From positions 14,280,496 to 14,344,495 of the forward strand of contig JASKMD010000003.1 in the NCBI GenBank assembly GCA_030144725.1: a DNA stretch of 64,000 nucleotides, written 5' to 3'. The position numbers and the translations under genes are program-made. Origin of the DNA: Haematococcus lacustris (Eukaryota; Chlorophyta; Chlorophyceae; Chlamydomonadales; Haematococcaceae). Positions within the stretch are counted from its first letter, which is position 1. Each line of letters begins with the position of its first letter. Below are positions 46,660 to 61,999 of the stretch, in pieces. The notes under the pieces were generated by a model. It saw nothing but the letters and a program-made list of their open reading frames with translations. It was not told the origin of the DNA and did not search any database.

Positions 46660-49299
46660 TCCAGCATTGGGGCAAGGTAGGGGCTGTGAACATCAGCTGG
46701 CGCAGTGAACACAGCATGGTCCACCAGCATTGTCAGCTGCTGCTGCTGGACCACAGGCGGTCCGGACTCCGTGTCCGCTGGTGAACGTGACAGTGCTGAC
46801 GAGGTCCATGCAATTCGTAGCCAAATAGTGATAGCTCCATCGCAGCATGTCATCAACAAAAGGGGGCATGCACCACCTCTAGATCCTTGACAAAGTGTAG
46901 AGTAGGGAGATGATGGTGCTATATTCGGACCCTAACACGGATCCCTGCAGCAGACACGACAGAGAGACACAACACTATCTTTTGACTCCATGTGCATGTG
47001 GGCGACTGCAACTTGCTCGCAACTGCCCCCAATCCTGGCCTTTCTAGCGCGACAGGACACCCAGGAGTAGGAGCGGCTGTCACCATGGGTGAGGCTTGAG
47101 GGACACAGCGCAGCCTACCTTGCAATGGCCATCTGGGTTGACGGGTGCCTGGTGGACGTAGTTACGCGAGAGCTGCGTCAAACCATAGCAAAGACAAGCC
47201 GGGCCGGCTAGAGCAGGAGAATGGGGAGCTAAGCACGCCTGGGGCCTGCTGCGCGCAGGTCGCGTCAGGACAAAGACTGTGAAGAAGGCGTCCAGAGTAG
47301 GCGGCCGCTCAGGCTTGCACGCAAGGCTTCGAGCGGCCTACTCACCCGCATGTGCGCACACTGCAGGTCATCATCGAGAAGTATTACAACCGCTTGACGA
47401 TGGACTTCGACACCAACAAGCGTGTTTGCAGTGAGATCGCCATCATTCAGTCAAAGCGCCTGCGCAACAAGATTGCAGGCTTCACCACCGTAAGGCGCCG
47501 GTGCATGCCAGGCGTCGCAAGTGATGCATGGGAAGCATACCAGCTGGTGTGCTGTGCCTTGCCTTGCAGCACTTGATGAAGCGCATTGCCCGTGGCCCAG
47601 TACGTGGCATCTCCCTAAAGCTGCAGGTGCGCATGCTCAAGGCCACACACCACTGTAGCAATGTAAGCCTAGTTGCCCTGTTCTCCGCCCCTGACCTTGC
47701 TGGCTGGCTTGGGGTTGCTCAGGAGGAGGAGCGCGAGCGCCGCCTGGACTTTGTTCCTGACGAGTCCGCGGTGCAGACCAGTGCCATTGAGGTCAGCACC
47801 AGTGTCAGCCTTCGGCTCGGCAGCGGCAGGGCACAGGGTACAGCACAGCCATGCTTTTGTAGCAGCGCCCAGCATGTGCAGGCAGCTGGAATGGTGGTTG
47901 CAGGACGAGGGGCTGTGCCCATTGTGACAGCTGCTGCCTGTGCCTGGTTGACAGGTGGACAAGGACACACTTGACATGCTCAAGGCCATGAACATGGGGA
48001 GCTTGTCTGGGGTGACATTGCAGCAGGTGCGGCCTGGGCACGCAAGCAGGCATGGGTACACTGGGCTGCATTGAGCCCCTGACTTCGCAGCAGCTCCACG
48101 CAGCTCATGTAAATGACAGCCTGGAGCAGGGTGAGGCACTGGGGTGCGGGCTTGGCTGGCAGCAAGCGGGGGTTAGGAGCAGGTCAGGTCAAGAGCAGGT
48201 CAGCCGATGGTGATTTGCAGCCTAATGCAGCACACAGTCTGTATGCCAGATGCGCAATTCTTGGCTGACATTGGCCAGGCTGTGCGGCCTGCTGTTATCA
48301 CATCATGAGCTACCGCCTGCAGCCATGAGGTTGTTGTCAGCTCAGGCGCCCTCCATTGAGGATCAGTGCCTTGGCAGCCTGCCTCTGCTACAGAACCAGG
48401 CATCACGTTCATAAGTCACTCAGCTGCCAGCTTTATGGCGCACAGGCTCACAGCTGATGTGTGGAGATAGCAGTCTGGGTAGGCAGGCACAATGGGGCAG
48501 CAGCGTTCTCGCCAGGGCATGAGGTGGAAGGAAGCAGCAGGGCATGCCAGGCCAGGTCCTACACTGCTGGGTAGGCACTGCAGCGCTGGGCCCTGGCATG
48601 GGCTGTGTTGAGGTGCTGTGGCGCTGTCAGCTTCCTCCATGTGCCTATCATGGTGTTTGCTCAGCAGTGACTGAGCCAGTCAGCACAGCAGCCCACCAGC
48701 ATGGCAGTAGCAGAGGGCAGGGCAGGGCAGGACTATGTGGCACACCACAGCAGGGGCAGGGCTGCCCAGCAAGCTGATGGCCCTGTTGATGATCAGGCCC
48801 CCCAACAGCCCAGCAGCAGTGTCTATCCCCCTGCGTGAACACCCTGGCGGGTTCAGGCACTTCCAGCACATGGCTCAGCTTGCCTGGCAGGGCTGGGAGC
48901 ATGGGGCCACAGACGCTGGTGTGTGCTGCCCCTTGCTGTGCAGCCCGGGGCCAATAACTACAAGGGCGGCTTCCAAGGCGGCTTCCAGGGCGGTTTCCAG
49001 GGTGGCTACCGAGGACCCAAGCCTGTCTAGCTTCGTGGCTCTGGGCTGCTGCTGACAGGGGATCAGGGCGGCACAGGGGTCACGCGGGCTGTGGCAACAG
49101 TCAGCTGCCTGCCACCAGTGGCGAAGGCTGACCTATGGCTGGACTGCATTGGCTGGGATGGCAGCCTAGATGTATGATGCAACCACCTGCGAGCTGGAAT
49201 AGTAATTGGCTTGCACACCAGCGACTGCCAATGATTTTGACTGGGCACCACTAAGCGTTTGCTCTGCTTAAGCAAGCAATAGTCGCAGAATGGGGTTTG
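46660..49299. repeat. Left arm of a large inverted duplication
   Basis: The segment containing RPS17 copy A is repeated, inverted, at about 58770-61480. Matches extend beyond the gene on both sides: the 5' flank includes ttgtcagctgctgctgctgga, and the 3' flank continues to tgcgac/gtcgca at about 49299 and 58777. Introns and flanks differ by substitutions and indels, so the arms are not an assembly copy of one another. Confidence 0.9.
47085..49030 (+). CDS. RPS17: 40S ribosomal protein eS17 (RPS17), copy A
   Basis: Cytosolic small-subunit ribosomal protein. Seven exons: 47085-47088 (ATGG only), 47259-47296, 47367-47489, 47570-47626, 47723-47791, 47955-48026, 48944-49030. All phases agree, giving 149 residues and a TAG stop. 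Landmarks: [78 protein letters not shown], and a Gly/Phe/Gln-rich C-terminus ([20 protein letters not shown]). The four-base first exon ending in the initiator region is common for ribosomal protein genes. Length is close to the usual 130-145 residues. A second copy with the same exon lengths lies inverted at 59051-61048. Confidence 0.97.
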
Positions 49300-50090
49300 C
49301 GATCTGTCAACAAATGTGCAAATGCAGTGCAGAGGCCGTGTCTTACTGCGTATGGACCTACCTAGTTTGTTACGGTCCCTGATGGCCAACTTCAGGGCAA
49401 CGCGTTGTGAAGCCTGTGCTATTTGTGCGGGGCGCATCATCACATTAATTTTGGGATGATATCGCAGCCGTTGTAGTTACAGCAACGAAAATTCAATGCC
49501 CGAAGCACAACACCCTGCACGTCCGCCGCAGCTTCAGATATACCGCCGAAGACGTGCTGTTCTTATCTAGTAAGCAAGCCACACTATACTTGTGGGAAAG
49601 AAATGCATTATGTCAAACATGGCGCAGCTGCCGCCTGCACATGCACCTGCCCTACGGGCATGCTCTCTAAATCGTAGTAACTGCCGTCCCGTCAGCACCC
49701 AGGGATCACGTTGCACTTGAGCGAAGCCCTCAAGGAGCAAGCTTACTGCAGTTTCTTGCCAGCACCCAGTGCAGCCCTGGGCTGCCCACCCCATACTAAC
49801 CATCCTGCCCCTGCCCCTGCCCTGTGCTGCTGCCTGGCCGCACCAAGCTGCCTAGCCACCCCCTGCACTGCATTTCCCCTCATTTCCCTCCTTTCTACAC
49901 ATCTTTACCACCACAAGCAACCGCCTCTACATCGCCATCAAGGTAAGCTGTATCCAATGTCTGGGCCATGCTTGCATGCCTGCCTTGTTCAGTTGCCACC
50001 ACCGAAGCTGGCCAAGGCCCTCAGCTGCTGGCTGGGGGTGGGTCACCTCTCAAACAGCTCATGTTGGACTGATGTGGGGAGCAGGACAGC
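49300..50090. other. Intergenic between the left arm and the GNAT gene end
   Basis: I see no gene or structured repeat. It probably contains the 3' untranslated region of the minus-strand GNAT-like gene and the inner junction of the inverted duplication. Confidence 0.4.
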
Positions 50091-53000
50091 TCATGCGGGA
50101 GGCCCTAGTGCTGGAGGCTGGAGGTTGAGCAACGGGGCAGCAAGCAGCTCTGGTGCAAAGGGGGGGCCACCCGTGCCTGCTGCTGAGTGTGCTGCTGGGG
50201 GTACCTGGCTGGCTGCCGCCTGGGGTATTGTTGAGTCAGCTGACGGCAGCTGGGTCCCTGCCAGGGGAAGGCAGGGCCAAGATAATGGCAGAGTGGGAGC
50301 TGCTGCTGCCCCCGCCTGCTGCGGCTGCTGCTGCTGCTGGCCGGGCAGCGCTTGCAGCTGCAGCAGTAGGGCAGCCAGGCCAGGTGGGGCTGAAGTGCTG
50401 TTGCTGTTGTTGAAGTCAGGCGGCAGTGGCGGCAGTGGCGGCAGCTTGGCTCCTGCAGGGTCTAGGAGGTCCAGCAGCCCCAGCTCCATCAACCCTGGCA
50501 GCACTGGCAGACTGCTCATGCTGGCTAAGGGCTGGTTCCCTGGCCCTCCTGGTTGCCCTGCTGGATTTCCTGGCCCTGCACTGGAGGGTGGTGGCAGCTG
50601 CCACTGCTGGCCTGCTGCCACGTTGTTGACTGCAGATGTGGGTGGTTGCAGCAGCAGGCCAACAGCAGCAGCGCTGAGTCCAGGCAGCAGCGGGGGGGAG
50701 CTTGTCAGTGTCAGGCCCCCTCCCACCACCCCCGACTTGGCCGCCCCTCCCCCGCTGCCTGTGTTGCGTCTTGAGCCTGGCTGGTGGGAGCGGGCCCTGG
50801 GGAGCAGCACAGGGGGGGTGCAGCTCTGAGCCTGCCCAGCAGCAGCCGGGCCCCCCCCGAGGTCACCCAGGGCCAGCAGCAGTGCTGGGGGCAGGCCAGC
50901 CGGGAGCATGCCACTGGCCAGAGGGGCGGGCTGGGTCTGGGGGGTTGGGGGGCACAGGTCCCCAGGGGGTAGGGCAGGTGGGGCGGGCAGCAGCAGCAGC
51001 ATGCTGGTCTCCCCCACCAGGACGCCCCCGGCAGGCAGTGGGGTGCTGCTGGCTGCAGCGGTGTAGGGGAGGGTGGGGCAGAGCGGCAGGGTTGGGAGGT
51101 TGAGCAGGGGCAGCTGGCTGGGCAGGCCAGGGGGGTAGGAGGAGGGGCCCTGGGGCTGTTGGCTGGGCAGGGGCTGGTCAGAGGCGGTGGCAGGTGAACT
51201 TGCTGGGACTGTCTGCCCCGCTTCATCCTGGTTCACAGCCTGCTGACCCTGCTGCTGCTGAGCAGCATCTGGATGCTGGGGTTGGGGTGGGTTCGCAGTC
51301 AGCTGCTGTTCAGTGGAGTGCGAAGAGGCAGCAGCGGTGGACCTGGACTGGGTCAGCTGTCTCAGCTGCTGGGTCAGCACCGCCAGCTGGGCCTCCACTG
51401 ACAAGCCAGGCATCACCCCAAGCGGAGAAGAAGCCGGAGCAGGCTGTGGGGCAGGGGCTGGGGCAGGGGCAGGGGCAGGGGCAGGGGCAGGGGCAGGGGC
51501 AGGGGGGGCTGGGGACCTGTGTCTGGGTGGAGGGCTAGAGGCAGGAGCTTGTGATGTTGCTGCTAAGCTGCATCGGGCGCTGCTAGGGGCTGTCAGCGTG
51601 GCGGCGCTATTGGGCAGCCTGCCCTCCACATGCGCCTCCGGCAATGCTGCTGAGGGGGGCGGGAGAGGGGGAGCAGGCAGCCATGGGCCCCTGCCCCCCT
51701 GCCCCTGGCTGCTGTCTGCAGCCCCCCCTACCAGGTGGCCTGCACTGCTGCTGCCTGGGGCCGCCAGGGAAGGGGGTAGGCCTGGTTGCTGGGTAGGATG
51801 TAGGGGTGGGGGTGGGGGCTGCGGGAGGTGGCCTGCAGGGCCTGCAGCAGCTGGTCTAGGAGCAGCTGGGGGTTCCAGGCCGCTGCTAAGTCAGCCCCTG
51901 GGGCGGTGGGTTCACCAGCCAGGCTGGTGGTGGTGCCCCATGGGCCCAGAGGCCGGGATAGGCTGCTCAGGCTGGGCTGGTTCAGGCGGTTCAGGCTGCT
52001 CAGGCTGTCCTGACCAAAGCTGGTCAGGCTGGGGTACATGGGGTGGGCTGGGGGGTTGTTGCAGGGCTGGGTGCTGGGGGGAGCCAGGCCTGGGTCTTGG
52101 GTGGGGGGGGCCAGCAGCAGGGCTGGCTGGGAGCAGCGTGGTGTGAGGCACAATAGAGGAGTAGGGGTGCTGACCTGAGGACTTGCTGCTGCTGGTGCTG
52201 CTGGTGTTGGTGCTGCTGCTGCTGCTGCGACTGCTACTGCTGCTGTTGGTGCTGCTGCTGCTGCTGGTGCTGCTGCTGCTACTGCTGGTGTTGGTGCTGG
52301 TGCTGCTGTTAGTGTTGGTGGAGATGGTGATGCCGGGCGGGGGGCTGCTGCTGTATGTTGTGATGGTGCGGGCAGCAGGGCGGCAGGCAGGCATGGGAGG
52401 GGGAGAACTGCTGCATCCTTTGCCGACAAGGCAGTCCCTGTTTGCACTGTTACTGCTGCTGGAGGGGGTGGGGGCGCTGCCTGGTTTGCTGACACCACAG
52501 GCACCAGCGCTGCTGCTGTGGGAGGGAGGTGTGCAGGTGATGGTGGTGCTGAGATTCTTACATGTGCCACTGCTGCTGGTGCTGCTGGTGGTGCTGGTGC
52601 CACTGCTGCTGCTGCTGCTGGTGCTCCTGCTGCTGCTGCTGCTGCTGCTTCTGTCCCTGCCCCTCCCTCGGCCCCTGCTACCACCATCCCGGTGGCAGGG
52701 ACAGCCGTGGTATCCACTTCTGCTGCTGAGGGTGCTGCTGCTGCTGCTGCTGCTGAGGGTGCAGCAGGGGCCTTGTTTGCCACCGCAGCAGTCGCCTGCC
52801 CCGCCTGAGCTGCCTGAGCAGCTGAGCTGGACACCACTGCCTGTGCCACCGCCGCCACCACTGCGGCTGCCGCTGCCGCGACATCTGTTGAGCCAGGCTT
52901 GCCAGGGTCCCTGATGACTGCCCCACCTGGCTTAGCCACAGCCTGCGTCGGCCCTGGGCGCGGAGCCCCTGCTGCTGCTGCAGCGGATAACGCGGGCAGC

Positions 53001-56000
53001 AGCCGGGCCAACTGGGCTGCCACTGCTGCCAAGTCCAGGCCCTGGCGCTGGGGCTGAGTAGGCAGAGTAGGCTGGGTGGCTGCGGGCAGAGGGCCCCCAG
53101 GGCAGGAGGAGGAGGAGGGGGTGGGGCCAGAGGTCGGGAGGGGGGCTACAGAGGGGAGTTGAGGCAAGGGTGGTGGGACGGGGGTGCTGATTGAAAGCAG
53201 AGGGGGACCAGGATGACAGGGACTGGGACAGGGCCGCACAGGATTTGAACCCAGGTGGGAGCCGTGCGTGGGGTCAGGCATGGATGGAGGTGTGGGGGCA
53301 GGGGCGGGCTGAGTGATTCCAGCGGCGCAAGCTGTTGGAGGGGCAAGAGGTTGTGGGTGAACAGGTTGTGGAGCAGGGGCTAGGCCAGGGGCAGCATCAG
53401 GGAGGGGTGAGGGAGCCCGGGCAGGGGCGACTGTGGTGTTCGACACAGTGGTGGGAGGAAGCGTGGCTGGGAGGGGAAAAGGAACAGCCGCAGCTAGACT
53501 TGCAAAGGGGCCTGAGGCAGGTAGTGGGCCTGGCTTGCAGGCGCTGGCTGACCTTGGCCCTGAGTCAGTTTCTGAGTTGCAGGATAGGCAGCTGCTGCTG
53601 CAGGGAGGTGGCTGCTGGTGGTGATGCCTGCTGAGCCCCACAACGCTGTGAGGAGGGGCGGCAGCACCGGGGCACCGGCGGGGGCGGGGGCGGCGGCAGG
53701 GAGGAGGGCCGGGGCCGTGGGAGGGACGAGGGCAGGGCCCGCCAGCTTCACCACGAGTGGGGTCACTGGGAGGAAGGTGTGGGCAGTGGGTGGTGCAGGA
53801 GCAGCTGGCTGGGAGGTGGCTGGGTGGGTGGCAGCAGCACCTGAGCCTGAGCCAGGTGCCCTGCTCTCCCCAGAAGCCCCAGCTGCTGCCTGGGTGACAC
53901 CCTGGTGGGCCTGGCGGCTACCCCCTGCCATGCACCCCCCAGCTGATGCCCCCTCAGGCTGTGATGTCTGAGCGGGAGCCGGCAGCAGCAGGGGCGGGGC
54001 CAGGGGGGACGGCAGGGGTGGTGGTGGCAGGGTCAGCAGCTGGCATTGTGGGGGGTCACGCTGTGGCGGCCTCAGGGAGGGTGCTGGGGGTGCCAGCTGC
54101 AGCATAGGCGCAGGGCCCGTTGAGCAGGGGAACAAACCCACCATCGCCGGCCCTGGCCCTGGCCCTGGCCAGGCCTGCAGCTGGCCCCTAGCTCCGACAG
54201 AGAGGCGCCTGCCTGCCACAGAGCCGGCAGCAGGGGGGAAGCCAGCCCAGGCCCCAGCTCCAGCTTCAGCGCCTGGCTCAGGGTTTGCAGCTGGCTGAGG
54301 GGGTGGGGGGCGGCTTTGTCCAGCCAGCCAGGCCCTGCAGCCCCAGCTTCCGCCCCAGCTCTTACACTGGCGCTGGTAGCCAGCTCAGCAGCAGTAGCAG
54401 CAGTAGCAGCAGCAGCAGTGTCCCCTGCCCCTGGGCTGCTAGCTGCTGCTGTGAGGGGGCCCAGGGCGGGTACAGAGCAGCCGACCAGGGGGCTGCTGGG
54501 GTCCTTGGGGGTAGGCTGGGGTGCCCCAGGCGGGCCGCCCGACTGCTCCTCTGCGTCCAGCACTGTGCCACCCTGCAGGGCAGCAGCTGCGTGTGAGTGG
54601 GGAGGAGGGGAGGGGCAAACGCTGCCAGTGGCCAGAAGCTGGCCAGAAGCTGGCCAGAAGCTGGGCAGAAGCTGGCTGGGGCAGCAGGTGCAGGTGCAGC
54701 TGTGGTGGTGCATATTGCGCAGGTGGGGAGATGATGAGGGAGGGGGTGAGGAGGGGGGTGCAGCCCCACCTGGAGGTATGCTGCAGTCTGCGTGCGCTGT
54801 GGTGGTGCGGTTGCTGCCTTGGTGGCATCAGCTGTAGGGGGTGGGGCAGGCAGAGGTGCGGCAGAGGTGCCCTGCTGTGGAGCATGCTGCTGCACAGGCA
54901 GCGCCGCTGGCAGCAGGTCTGGCGGCTGGAGGCTGGCACTGTCCTGGTCCAGCTGGAGGGGGGGCTGTCGGGGGGGCTGTGCAGGAAGAGGTGAGTCATT
55001 GGTCAGCAGGGTGAGCCCGGGCGAGGCTGAGGGCTGGCTGGCGCATGGCAGGTGGGGGGGCGCACTGCCTGCCATGGCTGCAGCTGCTGCCACCTCCACA
55101 CTGCCAGCTACTGGCTGGGCAGGTAGTTGGCAAGGCGGTTGGGAAGGTGGTTGGGCAGGCGGTATTGGAACTGCAACCTCCTGGTCTGCTGGCTGTAGTG
55201 CATTGAGAGTGTTGCCCTGGTCCTGGTTCCGAGCTTGAACCTGAGCCTGGCCCTGACCTGCTGCGTGCGTCTCAGCATGCAGAGGGGGCAGCAGGAGTGC
55301 ATCAGGGGGCAGCAGGAGTGCATCAGGCGCTGCCGGCTGTGGCTGTGGCAGTAGTGCGAGGAGCTGTGGTGTGGCCCCCTCAACCAACTCTTTAACTGCT
55401 GCCTGCGGCGCTGCTGTAGGCTGCAGTGACGCTGCCTTGTGCATTTGCTGCAGCTGCAGCAGCTGCTTCTGAAGCTGCTGCAGCAGCAACACCTGCTGCT
55501 GCTGCTGCTGCTGCTGGCCAGCAGATGTTGGGGTGGCTAGCTGAACTGGGGGCAGCAGGGAGCTAGGGCTGGATGCGGGCGCCACTGAGGTCAGGGCAGG
55601 AGCCGGCAGGCTGAGCCCGGAGTTGAACCCAGGGCTGAACAGGTTCATCCCCAGCCCCGGCATCAGGCTCATGGGGGTCTGCAGCTGCAGGGCGCCTGGC
55701 AGCACAGGGCCTTGACCCAGACCCAGGCCCAGCTGGGCGACTAGGTGCTCTGCGGAAGGTGGGCAGAAGCTGGACATGGGCGTGTTTTGGGGGTGTGCCG
55801 GCAGGTTGGGTAAGGGGGGGCACAGCAGGGGGCCTAGGTGGGCTGTGCCAGAGAAGTGGCCAGAGCTGCTGGTGGGGGTGCCGGGCAGCAGGTAGGAGCT
55901 GTTGTTGGTGTTGCAGCCTGACAGGGAGAAGTGGTTTGCTGACATGCTGCTGTGGTGCTTGGAGGGGACCTTCTTTGCAGGTGCCTTCTTGGGGGGGGGG

Positions 56001-57396
56001 CCATGCAGGCGAGGGCGCTTGATGACGGGGTCCAGGCGCGCGTAGGTGCGCATCTGGAAGCCCGCCTGGCGGATGACCACGGCCCGGTATTGGCCCAGCT
56101 CTGGAACCGTTTTGTGCATCTGTAGGCGACAAACAAACATGGAATCCTGGATGCAAGGCTATGACGAGGGGGAGGGGGAGGGGGAGGGGGAGGGGGAGGG
56201 GGAGGGGGGAGGGGGAGGGGGAGGGGGGAGGGGGAGGGGGAGGGGGAGGAGGGGGAGGGGGAGGGGGAGGGGGGAGGGGGGAGGGGGAGGGGGAGGGGGG
56301 AGGGGGGAGGGGGAGGGGGAGGGGGAAGTGCCAGCCAGGCTGCTGCCCTCCCCCTCACCTGTGTGGTGTACTGTAGGTACATGAGGTCAGAGTGGGGAAT
56401 GTCCCAAGCTCGCATCTGCTCATCCGTTGTGAAGTCGAAGCCCAGGTGGTGCCAGGTGCTCTTCACATGCGGGTCGTTGGTGCTGCACAGCATGAGTTGG
56501 CGGATGTGCACGGCCCGGGCCACCGCCTCAAGCGCCTCCAGCAGGCACCTGGGCGGGGGGAGGGCAACCGACTCACCCTCCTGCTGAGCTTGGCAGCCGC
56601 AGCAGCAGGAGGCCGGGGTGGGACTTCAGCTTGGCAGTCGGCCCAGCAATGGCAGGAGGACAGTAGTGGGTGCAGCAACAGCAATGGCGGCAGTGGCAGC
56701 AGCAAGAGCAGCGGCAACAGCAGAAGCCACATGACCTCCCTACCCGCCATCCCCTATGCCTTGGTCCCTGCACACCAGTGTTCTTTTTCGCGCTATATAG
56801 AAACTTTGCGCTATGAAATGGTCGCTTTGCAAAGTGCGCCTTCGCGCATCGCGCTATGAAAAGTGACGATTGACCTGAGTTTTTACAAAATTTTGGTGAA
56901 TTGTGGACTTGAGCCGTAAATTGTTAATGAAGCCAAGTATGGTCGAGCTCTGCACTTGATGGTATGAGCCTGGGCCATGCCACTTTGCGCTATAAATTTC
57001 AAAACTCGCCAAACGAAATAAAAAACAATGCTGCACACCCCCTGCCTTGCCCTGCCCCGCCCCTCACACTCCTTCTGCCATCCCCCAGGTACTGCTCCCT
57101 CCGCCCCCACCGCCCTGGCCCCCTGACCCCCGGAATTGGCAGCTGACCTGCAGTAGCCTCTGCCCCGCTTGCCCTCGTGTGTGGCCACAAAGGGCACCTC
57201 CAGGTAGCCAGGGCCGGAGCGTATGGTGGCGGCACACACGGGCCGTGAGTGCGTCTGCAGCAGAGGGGAGGGGAGGGAGGGGGGCCCCCAGGCCCTGGGA
57301 GCAGGGGGCTCCCTCCTTGGTGCTAGGGTCGCCGGGGAATGGCCAGTGCGGCACGTAGCGGGGCAGCACCGCCAGCACCAGGAACCCACCAAAGTC
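50091..57396 (-). CDS. GNAT-type acetyltransferase-like protein with a very long low-complexity tail (5' end not found)
   Basis: The domain exons are well supported: 57396-57355 (DFGGFLVLAVLPRY), 57254-57148 (RPVCAATIRSGPGYLEVPFV, then the acetyl-CoA loop-like GKRGRGYCR), 56548-56359 (CLLEALEAVARAVHIRQLML, TWHHLGFDFTTDEQM), 56119 onward (MHKTVPELGQYRAVV). The phases of these four agree. The pattern resembles the acetyltransferase domain of plant and algal PHD-finger/GNAT nuclear proteins; a histone or nuclear role is inferred. From 56119 to 50091 follow basic KRPRLHGPPPKKAPAKK and then about 1,800 codons of Gln-, Ala-, Pro- and Leu-rich sequence over several overlapping frames, ending LQPPALGPPA. 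Exon joins in the tail were not resolved. Upstream PHD or other exons were not found; an open frame at 57790-57539 is a weak candidate. Confidence 0.65.
52180..52340. repeat. CTG/CTGCTGGTG triplet-rich block in the GNAT tail
   Basis: Dense ctgctg and ctggtg triplets, which read as poly-Ser/Thr/Asn or Gln/Ala on the minus strand depending on frame. Similar shorter blocks occur at about 52560-52660, 52720-52760 and 55490-55520 (eight CAG-type codons giving QQQQQQQQ). Confidence 0.85.
56164..56328. repeat. GGGGGA polypurine tract in a GNAT intron
   Basis: About 165 bases of gggggag/ggggga units, all purine on the plus strand. In the gene's sense direction it is a long pyrimidine tract lying between exons 56548-56359 and 56119, upstream of the acceptor. 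Confidence 0.95.
56770..57030. other. AT-rich insert in a GNAT intron with repeated GCGCTAT motifs
   Basis: The 7-mer gcgctat appears four times (about 56789, 56809, 56851 and 56987), each followed by an A-rich run. The block is clearly AT-richer than its surroundings and has no coding features. It may be a small inserted element. Confidence 0.5.
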
Positions 57397-57968
57397 CTGC
57401 ATGCAGGGCCAGGTGAGGCTGCATGTCACATGGAAGCACCAGTGCCTGTGAGGTCTGAGGGGATGATGCAGAGTGTGATGTACTGCACTACGAAAGTGTG
57501 ATGAGCAGCAAGTCAATCTTCAGCGCTGCACTGAGGGCTCATGGCACAGCTACAGGTTCATGAGTTGACAGGCTGCTCCTGAGGGGCTGCAGCTTATCAT
57601 GGTAATGGACCTGGCACCACTGGGTATACGACCTATCGGCACTCCACCCCCTTGGCGAGTCTCTGAATGCAAAACCTGCTGAGAAGCCCTCACTACCTGA
57701 GCTCCCAGGGTCACTTGGGCCAGCGCTAGGTCGCTGGCTATTGCGAATTGTCAAACCAGCTGAGGTCTTCAACTCCACGGTACACCCCATGCTGATGGAT
57801 CTGCCTGATGCCGGCCCCTTTCGCTATCCGTTTCTTAGCACAGAGGTGAGCTGCTAATAGCCGGTGTTTGCCGAACCTGCCGAGTTTTTCTCGTGACTAG
57901 AGTACCCCTGCTGCTGGACCTGCATGCTGCATGCTGCTTTCACCGCTCGGCCTTGCTGCTGCACACTC

Positions 57969-58388
57969 CTACAGCTGGGATAAACGCACCAGCTCGTCAT
58001 CTTCCTGGGCGCTTTGAGCGGTCATGGTCCAGTCTAGGTACTCATGGATGGTAGCTGTGCGCGCTTTGCCGCCGTGCAGTTTGGCCATGCGTTTGGGACC
58101 AATCTGGCCAGCTTCGAAGGCCTTGAACAGGAACGGCAGATCCTCTCGAGCCTGCTTCGCGGCCTCAGCAGGGTTCGTCTCACTGGCATAGCTTCGCAGC
58201 TGGTACACGACATGAGGGCGGCCAGGCAGCTCAAAGAGCTCGTAGAGAGGCAGCTTCAGGAGCTGGCTACGGCTAGCTGCCAGACGCAGCCTCCGCTCGC
58301 CGCGGGCCGTTGACATTCGCCCAGAGCAGCATCGCACAGCTGCGGATCTTGGATGTCGCGGCGTGCACGCTCCCCCAGGCTGCTGCAA
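57969..58388 (-). CDS. Hypothetical small protein
   Basis: Open frame of up to 139 residues; an internal ATG gives 115 residues (MSTARGERRLRLAASRSQLL). It has charged, helix-rich composition (NPAEAAKQAREDLPFLFKAF, DLPFLFKAFEAGQIGPKRMA) and ends DELVRLSQL with a stop. No domain recognised. Composition is protein-like rather than low-complexity, so it may be real. It lies between the GNAT gene and the right arm of the inverted duplication. It could instead be one exon of a larger gene. Confidence 0.4.
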   Translation of the reverse strand: MQQPGGACTPRHPRSAAVRCCSGRMSTARGERRLRLAASRSQLLKLPLYELFELPGRPHVVYQLRSYASETNPAEAAKQAREDLPFLFKAFEAGQIGPKRMAKLHGGKARTATIHEYLDWTMTAQSAQEDDELVRLSQL

Positions 58389-58769
58389 GTCACACCTCGA
58401 TACTTGCGTTCACCGGTTGTCGTACTCAGCTGAACTGCTGGCCCCAGCAGGCGCACTTGCCACTTAGCTTTAGGCCAAACCTGTATGGCTCAGCAGCATC
58501 TGATGAGGCGATCTGGGCTTTGCAGTGCTCAGGTAGTGTATGCCAGCACTGCCCTGATCCCTTCCCACCAGTCCCTCACGCCCCTGCCTGGCAGCAGGCC
58601 TCCGCAACTAGTGTCTGGATGTAATGCTCATTACACAGCGTCTGGGTGGACTGGTGCTAGTTGCAAGTCATGGGCTCGACAGTTGTGGTGGAGGTGGTGA
58701 GACCTATGGCAATGCCTGAGGCTCTCCATGCTGCTGCTGTTGCTGCTTTTGCAGGTTGGTCTTGCAAGC

Positions 58770-61981
<3,212 letters not shown>

Positions 61982-61999
61982 TTATTAGTATATTATATT

